This document shows, piece after piece, positions 1-10,523 of a stretch of 64,000 nucleotides of DNA. Made by a program: the position numbers and the translations under genes. The stretch comes from Filosporella fistucella (taxonomy: Eukaryota > Ascomycota > Leotiomycetes > Helotiales), in contig JAQJZZ010000002.1 of assembly GCA_030077755.1 (NCBI GenBank), forward strand, positions 992,001-1,056,000, in the 5' to 3' direction. Each line of letters begins with the position of its first letter. Position 1 is the first letter of the stretch. The notes under the pieces are model-generated. The model was not told the DNA's origin, did no database searches, and saw only the letters and a program-made list of their open reading frames with translations.

Positions 1-1118
1 CCATGACCAGAATAGACAATCTGGAGAAGATTTGAAGAGTGTGCGATCAGAAAGAGGACCTTTCGTGTGGAATGATGCCCGGGGTGTAGCTCGCTTCTTC
101 CACGCAATGCAATGTCCATTCCTTACCTACCCGTTAGTAGCGTATCAAACACGCGCCCCGATATAATGTTCACAGTACGAAAGTCAATGTACATATACTT
201 GACACATGCGATATGAGGCTCAGACGTGGCTTGGTGTTGATGAGATGAGGTTGAAAAAAGAAACTATCCCGTTCGGCAATGCAGATCGGCTTATGACAGA
301 AAAACCTTTGTAGTGCATCACTTGATCTGACAGCATATGAACAGGCTTAATGCATTTACTACAATACAAGCCTACTGATGTTAGCTAGGACAAACAAAAA
401 TTTGTACCCGAATCGAAGATATCGTCGAGGCTTTAAACTTTAAGACTCCTTACGCAATCGGCTTCTTTTGTTACAACCATCGTCGACGCAGTATGTAGTC
501 ATAGTCAAAGTGTAGTCCTAGTGCTCAAAACTTTTAGTATGGTAAGATTGTCCAGTCGATATGAGATGTTGAAGCCAAAAAAGACTGAATTTCTGAGAGA
601 TACAGAGTGGCTACTTACCTACTGAGCGTGTCCAGCGCGCGTGACACGCCTCGTCCACCGAGACTGTTATAAATAATTACAACGTACCCTGCAAATAAAG
701 TTTTGCAGTATAAGATGAAACAGTCTGTTATTATGTCAAACGTGCATTTGAATATAGCTTACCAGAAGTTAGTTCATACATGCCTCTATCTACGAGGCCA
801 TGACTGGTTCACTAACACCTTATATCTGTTGTGTCAAGTAGACTTAAATTGCAGCACCTCAGTGCTCACATGAGTACTTCTATTTCAGAGTACATTTAAG
901 ACTCCCCATCTGTTGAATCTACAAAGAATATTTGATCGGTTAAATCTGCCTTTATCTCCAAGAGGCAGCCACTCAAGCGCAATTTTGTGAGATTTGGCAT
1001 GTCTCGTAGTTAAGAGAATAAAGTTTGGTAGGATTTGTCGACTAGAAAGATATCCACCGAGTGTAAAGTCATCAATGGGGTATATTTGTATATTTCTTCA
1101 AGAACTCCAGTAAACTGT
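1..1118. other. Gene-free left edge
   Basis: No reading frame longer than about 60 codons with a recognisable product is visible on either strand. The only structure I see is a short GC-rich hairpin near 626-649 (GCGTGTC pairing with GACACGC). The stretch may be the flank of a gene outside the window. Confidence 0.5.
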
Positions 1119-2346
1119 CTATACCCAATCTACAGTAAACCAGCCTAGGACTCTCAGCGTGCTGCTTTTTATCTTATTTAGGTAATCCTGCGTGTTAAAG
1201 GGAGAATTAATGGCGATACCCCATGAATTTAGATGTTTCAGATGAATAGGGGAAGAGAGCAAAATCGGTAAGTTGTAATTTCGAGTTCCACCAATAAATT
1301 CAACAGGGAGACTCAATTTCTGAATGTGTTCAAGAGTCGGAAGTAATTGTTTGAACAGAACAGCATCCGGAGCCCAAAGTGTAAGCAGCTACCCGATTGC
1401 TACCGATGGCAGTTGAAAGTCCTTCTCTGGACAGCTTGGACGGGAATAGAGCTCATCCGCTGCAAGCGTATCTATCTTTGCAACACTGTCTGCCGTGGAG
1501 GAACAATTTGCCACTAGTGCCTTCAACAGGCACTCGTAGTTTATATTGTCTCTCCTAGACTGCTCGTTGTGAAAATACTGTGGACCGTATCTCGACGACA
1601 ACCGTTCTGCTGCTGATGGCCCAAGTCTAGGAACTGTAAAATTTGATAGATTGGGAAACGAATAGAGGGATTTACCAGAGAGTCAACATGAAAAGATTTG
1701 GAAATCATTCTTTTATGTTCCAGCTTGAACTATTTTTGGAGAGACTAAGTTCAAAGATATTTTCGGGACCCCAGCCCAATTCTTCTAGCTTGAAATTGAT
1801 CTTCTCCCGCTGGAAATCATCGATTGTCACAGATTGGATAGCATCCCTTCTAAGTTAGTCTGGGAGGACTGCTTGCGGTCGAACTAAAGCTCGATATGTT
1901 GTTGCGATCGCCGATTTGGGACTTTCAATCCTGGCATCAAGCTGTGTAGCGTTGATCGTCAGGCTTTTCACATGACGCCTCAATTTTTTGTCCCAGGAGA
2001 TCGATAGCAATCTCAATGGCTTTTAGCTAAGAAGTCATAATATGCAATCAAGAGTAGGCTCATGATACTCAGCTGTCCAAGCTCTGCGTCCGAATTCATA
2101 TTTCCAAATCGGAGAATAGGGAAGGAGCAGCAACGTTACCTAGTGTCCTATTTACCAGTCGCAGGCTTTCAAGCCTGATGGATCGACAAACGATACGATG
2201 TCGCCTTGAACCTCTAATGTTATGTGCTGGAATTCCCTTTTTTGGGACAGAGCTTCAAGGTCACTGGCCTGTCCTTTCGATGCTTCTTCAAATCCCGTCA
2301 AATAGAATGAAATGCCCCCGCCATTTCTTGGCAAGCTCGGCAACAA
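1119..2346 (-). pseudogene. Decayed F-box-type gene
   Basis: Reading the minus strand from 2346 down, the peptide contains GDIVSFVDPSGLK. In a second frame it continues directly with SLRLVNRTLGNVAAPSLFSD, the usual layout of a fungal F-box motif (a pro/asp-rich helix, then LKSLRLVNR). The join needs one extra base near 2170, so the copy looks frameshifted. Further down are leucine-rich, F-box-protein-like stretches such as LRRHVKSLTINATQLDARIE and FKLEELGWGPENIFELSLS. From 1601 to 1119 one frame stays coding-like (ending GWFTVDWV) except for a single TAG near 1387. F-box proteins normally recruit substrates to SCF ubiquitin ligases. Introns could explain part of the disruption, but the frameshift inside the motif argues for a pseudogene. 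Family assignment is by pattern only. Confidence 0.5.
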
Positions 2347-2704
2347 CTAACAAACTAAAAGTGGATTTTGACTGGACAGAGTCAACCTCACCTTAGAGAG
2401 ATGATCATATGGGGAGCAGGAGGGTAAGCTGAAAATGCGTATCAACCTATTATTCATTGTAAAGGACAGCTGTACGGCTTAGGTAGGTTGAGACTGTTGA
2501 CTCGCGTGACATGCTACATCATGCCTTATAAATATGATTCCCTTAGGTTACGGATTCAATTTGCACTAAGTTATCAGATTGAGGGCAGAAAATAGTCATT
2601 GAATACTGTACGTATTTGTTCTCGTATCTGCAAGAACCTCTGATTCTCTATTCTGAATTTGCTGTGTTGTATGGAAATAATTACTCTAGCGGCTAGCTAC
2701 TTTA
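2347..2704. other. Intergenic gap
   Basis: Space between the decayed F-box gene and the 3' end of the HET-domain gene. I see no gene or clear signal in it. Confidence 0.4.
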
Positions 2705-4544
2705 TCACCTATACGTCTTTTGAACATTACGATCTCCAATAGTCGTAAGCAACGTTGCAACTGTAATAACGGTCGTGCTCTTATTCAAGATCATCTGTTT
2801 TCGAGTCCTTACTGATATTGTCTCATAATCCAGATGGTCGGAGTCATTACGCCAGGATCGTTTTTGATCTTCTACCCCTCTCCGCTCGCTTATGTTGCTA
2901 TCGTAGGACAGAGCGACATCCTCGAGTGTCTCATCTTCAAGAAGGGTTGTTGCTTCAATCGAGAGAGATGCATTCTCTAGTTTGAGGAGTAGTACAAATC
3001 GTCTTCCGCTCCCCATTTCGAGTAACAAAGCTCCAAATATCCTGTTCTTCATAATTTGAGTAGTATGTTCTACATCAATTGTTGAAAAGAGTATGCCGTC
3101 ACACCGGTCGTTCATTTCTCTTTCCTCCAAGTGCCTTAAAAACAAGCTGTTCATGAAATGCTTGTATGCTCCACGACTCAAGCCACCAAGAGTAGGCCCC
3201 TCGGAGCGGTACACGCCGCCGATGAGTTTACAATCGTTTCCCCACGGATTAGGCGATAGTTTCACTAGATATCTAGTACAATGTTGCGTTTGCATGGTCG
3301 AACGAGACTGCCACACATACACCTTTCTCTTGTGCAAAGTAGCAACCTCGGAGTTTTGGACGGGCAGTACAGACCAAGGGAAGGTTCGATGAAATACAAC
3401 CCCATCGTTCGTAGTGGACAAGATAATTCCAACTTTTGCTGACCGGTCAGCCGACTCGAAACAATCAAGAACAGCGCAATATTCGTTGATCTCTCCCGTC
3501 GGTCCAGGTTTTATGGGCAATTCGATATTGATGCCCATGTCACTAAATCTGAACGATTTAACCCCCGGCCGTTTAATGCCAGCAACGACTTTGCCGGAAC
3601 CTTGAAATGCAGTTGGTGATATAGCTAGAAGACCAAAGCAGTCATCGGAGGTCCAGGCAAATATGCTCTGGTCGTCTGTAATTTTCAGAATTTCCTATGC
3701 CCAAGAATCACCAATCAGTTTGCATTCCTCATTATGTTTCCAAGGTCGAGAAGTTTCATATCTTGGAAGATGTATGGGAGCACTGGCTCCATACCAGGCG
3801 CCGAAGACGAGGGATTATACTAAGCAATGCTTTCAGAACCTTACTAACCTCCTGAAGTCTCAGGAAAGCGTGCTCGCCACCTTCACCATATATCATGGGC
3901 ATGTGGACGCCGAAAAGTCCCATCAAACAGTACGCCATATCTTCTGGACGCGTAGTCTTTCGTCCCGAAGCCCAAGACATTCGCTGAGCAACGCTTGCTT
4001 CTTCAATCGAATCTCCCGAAAGTATGTTCTCGGGGATTCTCGTTGCGGCAACAATAAACTCCCGTAGGCTTGATTTGGTTCCAATGAAGCCCCAATCTGA
4101 TCCGTAGAATAGCAGACTTGAAGGCGCGATCAATTCTTGAAGCGTCCAACCTCTTGTGAACCACCGACTTTTCCTAATTGATTCTCCACCGAATCTCAGA
4201 GTATCGTGTGGGTATTTGAAGTCTGACAAGTATACATAACAAACGGCGGATGCCAAATACCACCGATACATACTACTAATTGCTTCGGACAATTCTGAGC
4301 TACTTGATTTGTCGATACAACAGGTATCAACCCATGCATACTGGAATCCGTCATCTTTTGCGACTTCACAACAGCGCTTGATTTTGGTGTAACCAGCTTT
4401 GGTTTTGAGCAATTCAGTGGGATATTGGATTTCCTGAAACGAGACTTCCTCTGCCCCCCAAGTATGGGACAAAATTGCATATGGAGGAATATCTTGATCG
4501 AAAAACCATTCTAGCGTTAATGTTGTGGTATTGATGAGACGCAT
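2705..4544 (-). CDS. HET-domain (heterokaryon incompatibility) protein
   Basis: Two exons, 4544-3849 and 3694-2705, joined by a 154-nt GTTAGT...TAG intron in phase 0; 561 aa. The N-terminus has the canonical HET pattern: PPYAILSHTWG (about residues 20-30), YAWVDTCCIDKSSS (69-82), SMYRWY (91-96), SRWFTRGWTLQELIAP (126-141) and, before the intron, MAYCLMGLFGVHMPMIYGEG. The splice restores the family signature RLQEEILKITDDQSIFAW across the exon joint, which confirms the model. HET proteins mediate programmed cell death on fusion of incompatible hyphae. The C-terminal 270 residues are variable and carry no domain I recognise. No partner gene (NACHT/NLR, prion-forming or patatin) is adjacent. It lies convergent to nothing and next to the eroded F-box gene, in a region that looks accessory. 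Confidence 0.9.
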
Positions 4545-4842
4545 GACTCAGATCACTGCTGTTGGCGATATCAGAAGCTCGTTGCTAATATGCTTTTTTC
4601 GTGTTGCCAACGCACGTCTCAGCCGCACCCAAGGCTGGTGGTCACTTGACATATCAGCCACCACATACCAAGTCCCTTTCCCATTGGGCTAGATGACTAC
4701 TGAAAATGCATGCCAAAATTAGTTAAGTTTGTGACGGAAATGATGATAGCGATTCAGAGCAGCACAATTGTCAGCCTCAGAGTTCGATTGTAATGTGATA
4801 ACTGATCCTCCCATCGTACTTGAGGGAAGACAGATACATGTA

Positions 4843-5831
4843 TCAGTTCCCGGTCCAGGGACGAAGTTCCTTCTGTGTCCAAATCCACAACTCTTCAGCA
4901 AGCTTCTGGTTCATATTCTCCCTCATCTTCTTGGCCTTGATACCAACTGGGAAATAGAAACCACCATTGGTGATGGCATACCTATCGCTCGTTGCTGCCC
5001 AGCAGGTATTCCATGCTCCTTCCCCGTTCTTAGTCTCATCTTTCACAGCTCCACCAGTCCCAGCCCAAACAAAAGCTTTATTAGCCCATCCAAGATTCTT
5101 GACTAGTCCGGTGTTGAAGACTCCGGGATGCACGGATAGAAACAGGACACCACAGTCAGGATATTTGCGAGCTAGTTCAGCAGCATACAGAACATTTGCT
5201 AATTTTGATTGTCCATATCGTTGCCAGGAACCCAGCACGTGTAGATTGTTCTGTGGTGTTTTGAGATCCTTGAAGATTATGCCTCCTATTGGATGGCCAG
5301 CAGAACCTTCACTAGAAAGTGAAACAATTCGCACATCTGCTCCTGGCAACTTTGTGGTTTCCATCATGTTCGGAAGTAGGGAATTAATCAGCAATGCGTG
5401 ACCGAGATGATTCGTTCCAAACTGAATTTCGTAGCCATCTTTGGTGAGACCTGGGGGAACAGCCATAATACCAGCGTTGCATATTAGGATATCCAGTCTG
5501 GTGGAGAAAGACAAGAATTTCTTTGCACATTCCTGCACAGATAGCAAGGATGATAGATCTATAGCTATGAAAGAGATTGCCACTGCAGGATGTTTGGATT
5601 TAACTTCAGCAATGACATGGTCAGCACTAGTAGCAGACCGCCCAGTGAAGTATATATGAGAAGGATTATGAGCAGCAAGAAGAAGGACCGTCTGCGCTCC
5701 AAGACCCGCCGTTCCTGTCAAATATTAGCTTCAAATGCTTGCAACATTGTGGTATCATTTGTACCTCCTGTCACCAATATCACCCTCCCAGAGAGGTCCG
5801 GAATATCGGTTTCTGGATGGTACTGAGGCAT
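4843..5831 (-). CDS. Short-chain dehydrogenase/reductase
   Basis: Exons 5831-5765 and 5714-4843, 312 aa. The 50-nt intron (GTACAA...ACAG) splits a glycine codon inside the Rossmann motif: MPQYHPETDIPDLSGRVILV is followed by TGG and TAGLG, giving TGxxxGxG. Other SDR landmarks are ILICNAGIM (NAG), the substrate-loop N in FGTNHLGHALL and the catalytic YGQSK (YxxxK). The pattern and length match the retinol-dehydrogenase/WW-domain-oxidoreductase-like group, which uses NADP(H) for reduction of carbonyls. The substrate cannot be told. No biosynthetic partner genes flank it, so this is probably a stand-alone enzyme. Confidence 0.9.
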
Positions 5832-6697
5832 TATGAAGGGAAAGGTTCAGACATTCAAAACTATAGATGGAGCGGAAAATACCAGTGCAATCCACTAAAA
5901 TTGCTGCCACCACTCATATTTGAAGCATTAAATACCAACAAGCCTGAACGCCGACCACCAACGCCGAGGCCTCAATGTGTGGCAACGAGAACGCCACAAA
6001 ACGAATCAGGAAATTCTGTCAGTCTTGAATTGAGATCACACAGGGAATGGGACAAGAACACCCCGACTTGTGGTATTCTTACTACGCTGTGAGCCAACAA
6101 ACTGATGTTTACGGCAACTTGCGTAGAACGACTGACTCGTGCGCGCCTTCGATCGGGATGTTCTGTACATCTCAGATGAGGCAACGGGAGAGTTTGATGC
6201 AAAAGACTGATGCGCGTGGAATAATGATGATCTGGGGATGGAAGGGGTGGGAGAGGTGTCGAGACTTCGAGGGACACCTCGAGAACCCAGCTCGGAACAA
6301 GTGGGGCTTTCTAGACAACCAGATATTCTATTCTCGCATTGCGGCATTACTATTATAGAATCAACATGTATTCGCTGGGATATAGATCACAAATAAGGTA
6401 CAGCTTCCAATATACGGTTGTGGTATGTCCTGAATTATTCTTTTACTTGGTATCTTCTTGCTTTGGTGCCAAATAATCAAAGAATCCCACAAACGTATTG
6501 AGGAGGATCCAATGTCTTCTACATCAATGTCTTCAGAAGTTCTGTTAGTCCATGTCAATCTTAGCACAGTAGATTACAATCATTTCAGCCAGCATTTCCA
6601 AGCTTGGAGCTTTCAGGCTGGCATACAACTTTTCTGTACCCTACTTAACGCCGCCCACCCAGAACGTTCTGATTCGTATATTTAAACTAAGAAGAAA
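5832..6697. other. Intergenic gap
   Basis: Contains only short overlapping frames with no family resemblance on either strand. It would hold the promoter of the dehydrogenase (5' side at 5832) and the 3' flank of the Maf-like gene. Confidence 0.4.
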
Positions 6698-7597
6698 CTA
6701 TTCTTCTTCCTCCTCCTCATCATCGTCGAGTGGATCCTCACCCTGATTCAAGACCGCCTTCTCGATCAATGCCAGCGTAGCTCTCAGCGGCAGTCCAACG
6801 ACATTGTCAAAACTGCCCTCGATCCTCTCCACAAGTAAACTCCCCATCCCCTGTATCCCATACCCACCCGCCTTATCTACACCCTCCCTAGTCTTCACAT
6901 AAGCCTCAATCAGCTCATCACTCGTCTCTGCCGCAAATACAACTCTCGTCTCCTCCACTGTCGTCTCAAGATTGTATCCCGGGACTCGGGCATCTTCTCT
7001 TGGCGCTAGTACTACGACAGCAGTATAACACTTATGTACTTTTTGATCTCTCAACATCTTCAACATCATGATATGATCCTTCTCACTCCTCGGCTTCTCG
7101 AGAATATGCCCAGCATTCGTGACAATAACTGTATCTGCGGCAATAACGAGATCAGGATCTGGAATAGAGGCGAGGGTGTTTTCGATGGCTACGGTATACA
7201 CATCTAAGCATTTCTGTCTAGCGGTTTGAAGGACGTATTGGAAGGGCCCTAAATCTGCTTTGGAAAGGTTCTCGGGTTTGGTGGAGGGGAGGATTTCGAG
7301 ATTTGTAAGACCAATCTGACAATTACATTAGTTGAAAGCCTAGCAAATCTAAAATGATCGTACAGAAGCCAGAATTTGCTTCCTTCGTGGGCTAGCTGAT
7401 GCAAGTATCACTCTCTTGCCCTTCAATTGATTGAGAACTGGGATATCAAGAGGGAACGGTCCGCGGGGCAGTGGCTTGCTGCCAGGAGGGGGACCATTCC
7501 TCGTTGGAAGAGCACCATGGTGAGCCGCAGCAGCATCATCTGGCAGAAGAGGCGCTTTCTGCTCCGTGCCTTCTCCGGGTAATTGTTTTCCTGACAT
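6698..7597 (-). CDS. Maf-family nucleotide pyrophosphatase
   Basis: Exons 7597-7364 and 7315-6698 with a 48-nt intron (GTACGA...TCAG, phase 0); 283 aa. The start is set at MSGKQLPGEG, the ATG closest to the conserved part. The Maf (septum formation/ITPase-like) signature is clear: RVILASASPRRKQILAS just before the intron, then VIAADTVIV, KPRSEKDHIMML, and GGYGIQGMGSLLVERIEGS. Maf proteins hydrolyse modified or non-canonical NTPs to NMPs to clean the nucleotide pool. The N-terminal extension of about 55 residues and the acidic tail (DDDEEEEEE) go beyond the roughly 200-residue family core. Divergent from the bHLH gene with about 260 bp between start codons. Confidence 0.92.
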
Positions 7598-7855
7598 TGT
7601 GATGTTTAGAAATTGTTGATATCTACGATTCGTCACGTCAAATTATGATGAACTTGGCACAGCAAGGCTGAGATTTGAGGTGTGGCTTGGCAAGTCTCGG
7701 ATGACAGTTAGTCGCCCCGAAAGCAGCCTTGTATGCGCATGTGATAGAGGAGGGTGCGGATCACCGAGCGACAATCAACAACTTCGTACAGACAAGACGC
7801 TCGTGCAATGTCCTTCGGGTGAGAATTCGAATGCGCCGGATGATACGCAGACCAC

Positions 7856-8268
7856 ATGCCATCGTCCAAAATGTCTACTTCACCCGCGCGTGAGGGTTCT
7901 GCTAATGCTGGCTCATCAAACGGCAATTTGGAGGAGAAACCCAGACTGTCAGAACACGAAAAGAAGGCAAATCATATAGCCTCTGGTAAGGCAGATTTTA
8001 CATTGTGATGTTGTTACTTCCGGGATAGAATCGGGTTGTTCGAACATCTGCTGATTGTTAGACAGAGCAAAAACGCAGACAGGCCATTCGGGAAGGCTTC
8101 GATCGTCTCACAGAATTAGTACCTGGACTGGAAGGTCAAGGGCGCAGTGAGAGTGTAGTTCTCAAGAAAACGGTCGATTACATGAGAGCTCAGCTAGCAG
8201 AGAGACGGAAATTAGTTGGACGAATCGAGGAATTGGGTGGGCAGGTGGAAGATGGTATGAGACGATGA
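7856..8268 (+). CDS. Small bHLH leucine-zipper transcription factor
   Basis: Exons 7856-7985 and 8066-8268, 80-nt intron (GTAAGG...ACAG, phase 1), 110 aa. An in-frame stop at 7841 fixes the upstream limit. A second ATG at 7871 is also possible. Residues 35-95 form a complete basic helix-loop-helix: basic region KKANHIASEQKRRQAI, helix 1 FDRLTELVPGL, a short loop, and helix 2 SESVVLKKTVDYM. A short zipper-like helix follows (LAERRKLVGRIEEL). His40, Glu44 and Arg48 have the spacing of the residues that read CACGTG/CANNTG E-boxes. The closest match in my memory is the Mlx/Ino4-like group of fungal bHLH proteins; the regulon is unknown. The intron sits inside the basic region, so both exons are too short to be seen as long open frames. 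Confidence 0.88.
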
Positions 8269-8506
8269 TGCCGGTGATGGGTTTCAGGATGGCGTAAGGA
8301 GAACGAAATAGAATATTACAAAACGATCTAGTGTGACCACAAGATCTGGCGAATTGATTTAAAAATTCTGATTTATGCTACATTAGCAAGTAACCTTTAG
8401 ATTCTTGCGCCGTGTCCAGCAACATTAGTGTGCTGGTATACTACAAATGGGCTCTGTGGCACCAAAATGGTTGAATATAAAACATGCACCACTCTAGACA
8501 CTCCTT

Positions 8507-10294
8507 TCAGAGGTAACTTTGCTGCCAGCCAGTCATGATTGTCTTAAGCCAGCCGGGCTTGAGTTGAAAAGCCCGCATCTGCTCTTTATTCAAGTAGGGT
8601 AATCCATACTCATCTGCAGAGCCAGCTGACGTCCCCCCTTGCCACTTTTTTTCCTTCATTGCTACCAATTTTCGGAGCAAACCTAGTCTAGCAACCGATT
8701 TATTGGGTTTGTACATGCCTGTGAAGTCCACCGTCATGAGTCCAAGGTCAATATCTTTGTCACCAACAACTCCTATGACACTGTATCGCTTTTGTTTCGC
8801 TTCCCACAATTTCTTCTTCAGAGATCGTGGTGAATCATCAATATCTATCGAGAACCTTTCCAGACTGGTAACCGCAGGCCCATCATTACGTTGATTAACG
8901 GTAGTCGATTGGAGGATTCTCTTATAGTGCTGAGCAAACTTAACAACCCTCTCAGTGTCATTGACAGTCAATATGATCATCTGGTTGGGATTCAACCAAA
9001 ATGGCCAGTGTCCATTATAATGCTCGATAAGAAGTGCCATGGTTCGTTCCACAGAACCCAAGACAGCTCGGTGGATAAGAATAGGTGTGACTGGCCCTTG
9101 AATTTCGAGTGCCTTTGGGTCATCGGTAGTCAATCCCTTCTGCTCGAGTTCTGGAGCTGGTGCTTGATATTCTAGTTCGAATCGTTTTGGTAATTGGAAA
9201 TCGAGCTGAATGGTGGCAGTCTGATGTTCCTTTCCATCGGAGTCCTTCAGGATGATGTCGATTTTTGGGCCATAAAATGCTCCGTCTCCTTCGTTGATGG
9301 TCCAGCGCTTCCTCCTCTCATCCAGAGCTTCCTTCAATGCCGATTCTGCGGAATCCCACTCCTCTACTGTCCCTATGAAGTGATCCTTTGGTCGTGTAGA
9401 TAGAGCCAGTCTGTACGGGCCAAGACCAAGAGTCTCATATGCCAAATCGACAAAGTATAACGTGCGCAGTATCTCCTCCTTGATTTGTGAAGGCCGGCAG
9501 AATATGTGTCCATCGTCTTGGTGAAATCGCCGAACTCTAGTCAAACCGCTCAAGGCACCATGTACTTCATTCCGGTGCAGCGGACTAAAGTCTGCATATC
9601 GAATTGGGAGGTCTCTGTAGCTGCGTGGTTTGGCTGCGAATATTAGGCAGTGACCAGGACAGTTCATTGGCTTGAGACCATATTCCTCATTCTCCCCAAC
9701 TTGCTTTCCTTCTGTTTCCCCTGTTGCACCTCGTCCAGTCACCATGTACATGTCCTTTGCGTAATTCTGCCAATGGCCCGATTTCTCCCATAGCGACTTT
9801 TTGTAGATGGTAGGTGTGATGACTTCTTCGAATCCAAAATGCTCATATTGTGCTCGCAGAAAGTTTGACAACTTGTTGAACAATCGCGCGCCTTTCGGAA
9901 GGAATATTGGCGATCCAGGACTGTAAGGAGAGGTCATGAAGAGTTCTTGCTCGACTCCTAGCTGCCTGTGATCGGGAGAAGGTGGTTTGGGAGAGATTAG
10001 TTTCCTAAGGGTGGTTTCTGCTTCTGGGGTGGGACTTGATGCCGACGCAGGCTCACACACGGTGCAATAGCCATGTCGAGTATTTCTCGATATCCAACTG
10101 CTTTTTCTTGCAGAGAATATTCTTGACCTCTGCCATAGTCGTACGGCTCGCATTGTGAAGGGTGCAGCTGATTGAGCTGGCTGGACATTTTTTGGTCTTG
10201 CTCCGGGCCAGGTCCCCTTTGCCTTTGTCACGAGCGGCCGAGTCGCGTCCAACATCCCTGCACTGCACAACTTGATCTGCCCAGTGATTTGCAT
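8507..10294 (-). CDS. Mitochondrial threonyl-tRNA synthetase
   Basis: Intronless, 595 aa. A class II synthetase core of the ThrRS type: ELFMTSPYSPGSPIFLPKGA (motif 1 region, about 118-136), EYGLKPMNCPGHC with zinc ligand Cys212, motif 2 YADFSPLHRNE...RVRRFHQDDGHIF with zinc ligand His263, IHRAVLGSVERTMALLIEHY (motif 3, third ligand His), and a C-terminal anticodon-binding domain. The N-terminal TGS and editing domains of the cytosolic enzyme are absent, as in yeast Mst1, so it should charge mitochondrial tRNA-Thr. The first in-frame ATG is at 10294, but Met48 (MRAVRLWQRSRIFSARKS) would give a cleaner arginine-rich mitochondrial presequence. Divergent from the gene at 10524. Confidence 0.93.
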   Translation of the reverse strand: MQITGQIKLCSAGMLDATRPLVTKAKGTWPGARPKNVQPAQSAAPFTMRAVRLWQRSRIFSARKSSWISRNTRHGYCTVCEPASASSPTPEAETTLRKLISPKPPSPDHRQLGVEQELFMTSPYSPGSPIFLPKGARLFNKLSNFLRAQYEHFGFEEVITPTIYKKSLWEKSGHWQNYAKDMYMVTGRGATGETEGKQVGENEEYGLKPMNCPGHCLIFAAKPRSYRDLPIRYADFSPLHRNEVHGALSGLTRVRRFHQDDGHIFCRPSQIKEEILRTLYFVDLAYETLGLGPYRLALSTRPKDHFIGTVEEWDSAESALKEALDERRKRWTINEGDGAFYGPKIDIILKDSDGKEHQTATIQLDFQLPKRFELEYQAPAPELEQKGLTTDDPKALEIQGPVTPILIHRAVLGSVERTMALLIEHYNGHWPFWLNPNQMIILTVNDTERVVKFAQHYKRILQSTTVNQRNDGPAVTSLERFSIDIDDSPRSLKKKLWEAKQKRYSVIGVVGDKDIDLGLMTVDFTGMYKPNKSVARLGLLRKLVAMKEKKWQGGTSAGSADEYGLPYLNKEQMRAFQLKPGWLKTIMTGWQQSYL

Positions 10295-10523
10295 GGACGC
10301 GATGGGAGGCGAAGCGTGCCAACGTCATGCTCTTCGACAACACAGAGCCAGGTATTCCATTTCTTCTTTCTCATTCATTGTATGGCTTGGATGGTTGAAT
10401 ATCAGTTAAGCATCCAACCGTTTTTATTTTCACCGCTATTTCTTTTTCATCCAGTCGTGTCTCCAAGTGGCAGCATAGATCCGGCGCTGCACCCCAGAAA
10501 CCATACAGCCTAGCTTCATCCCA

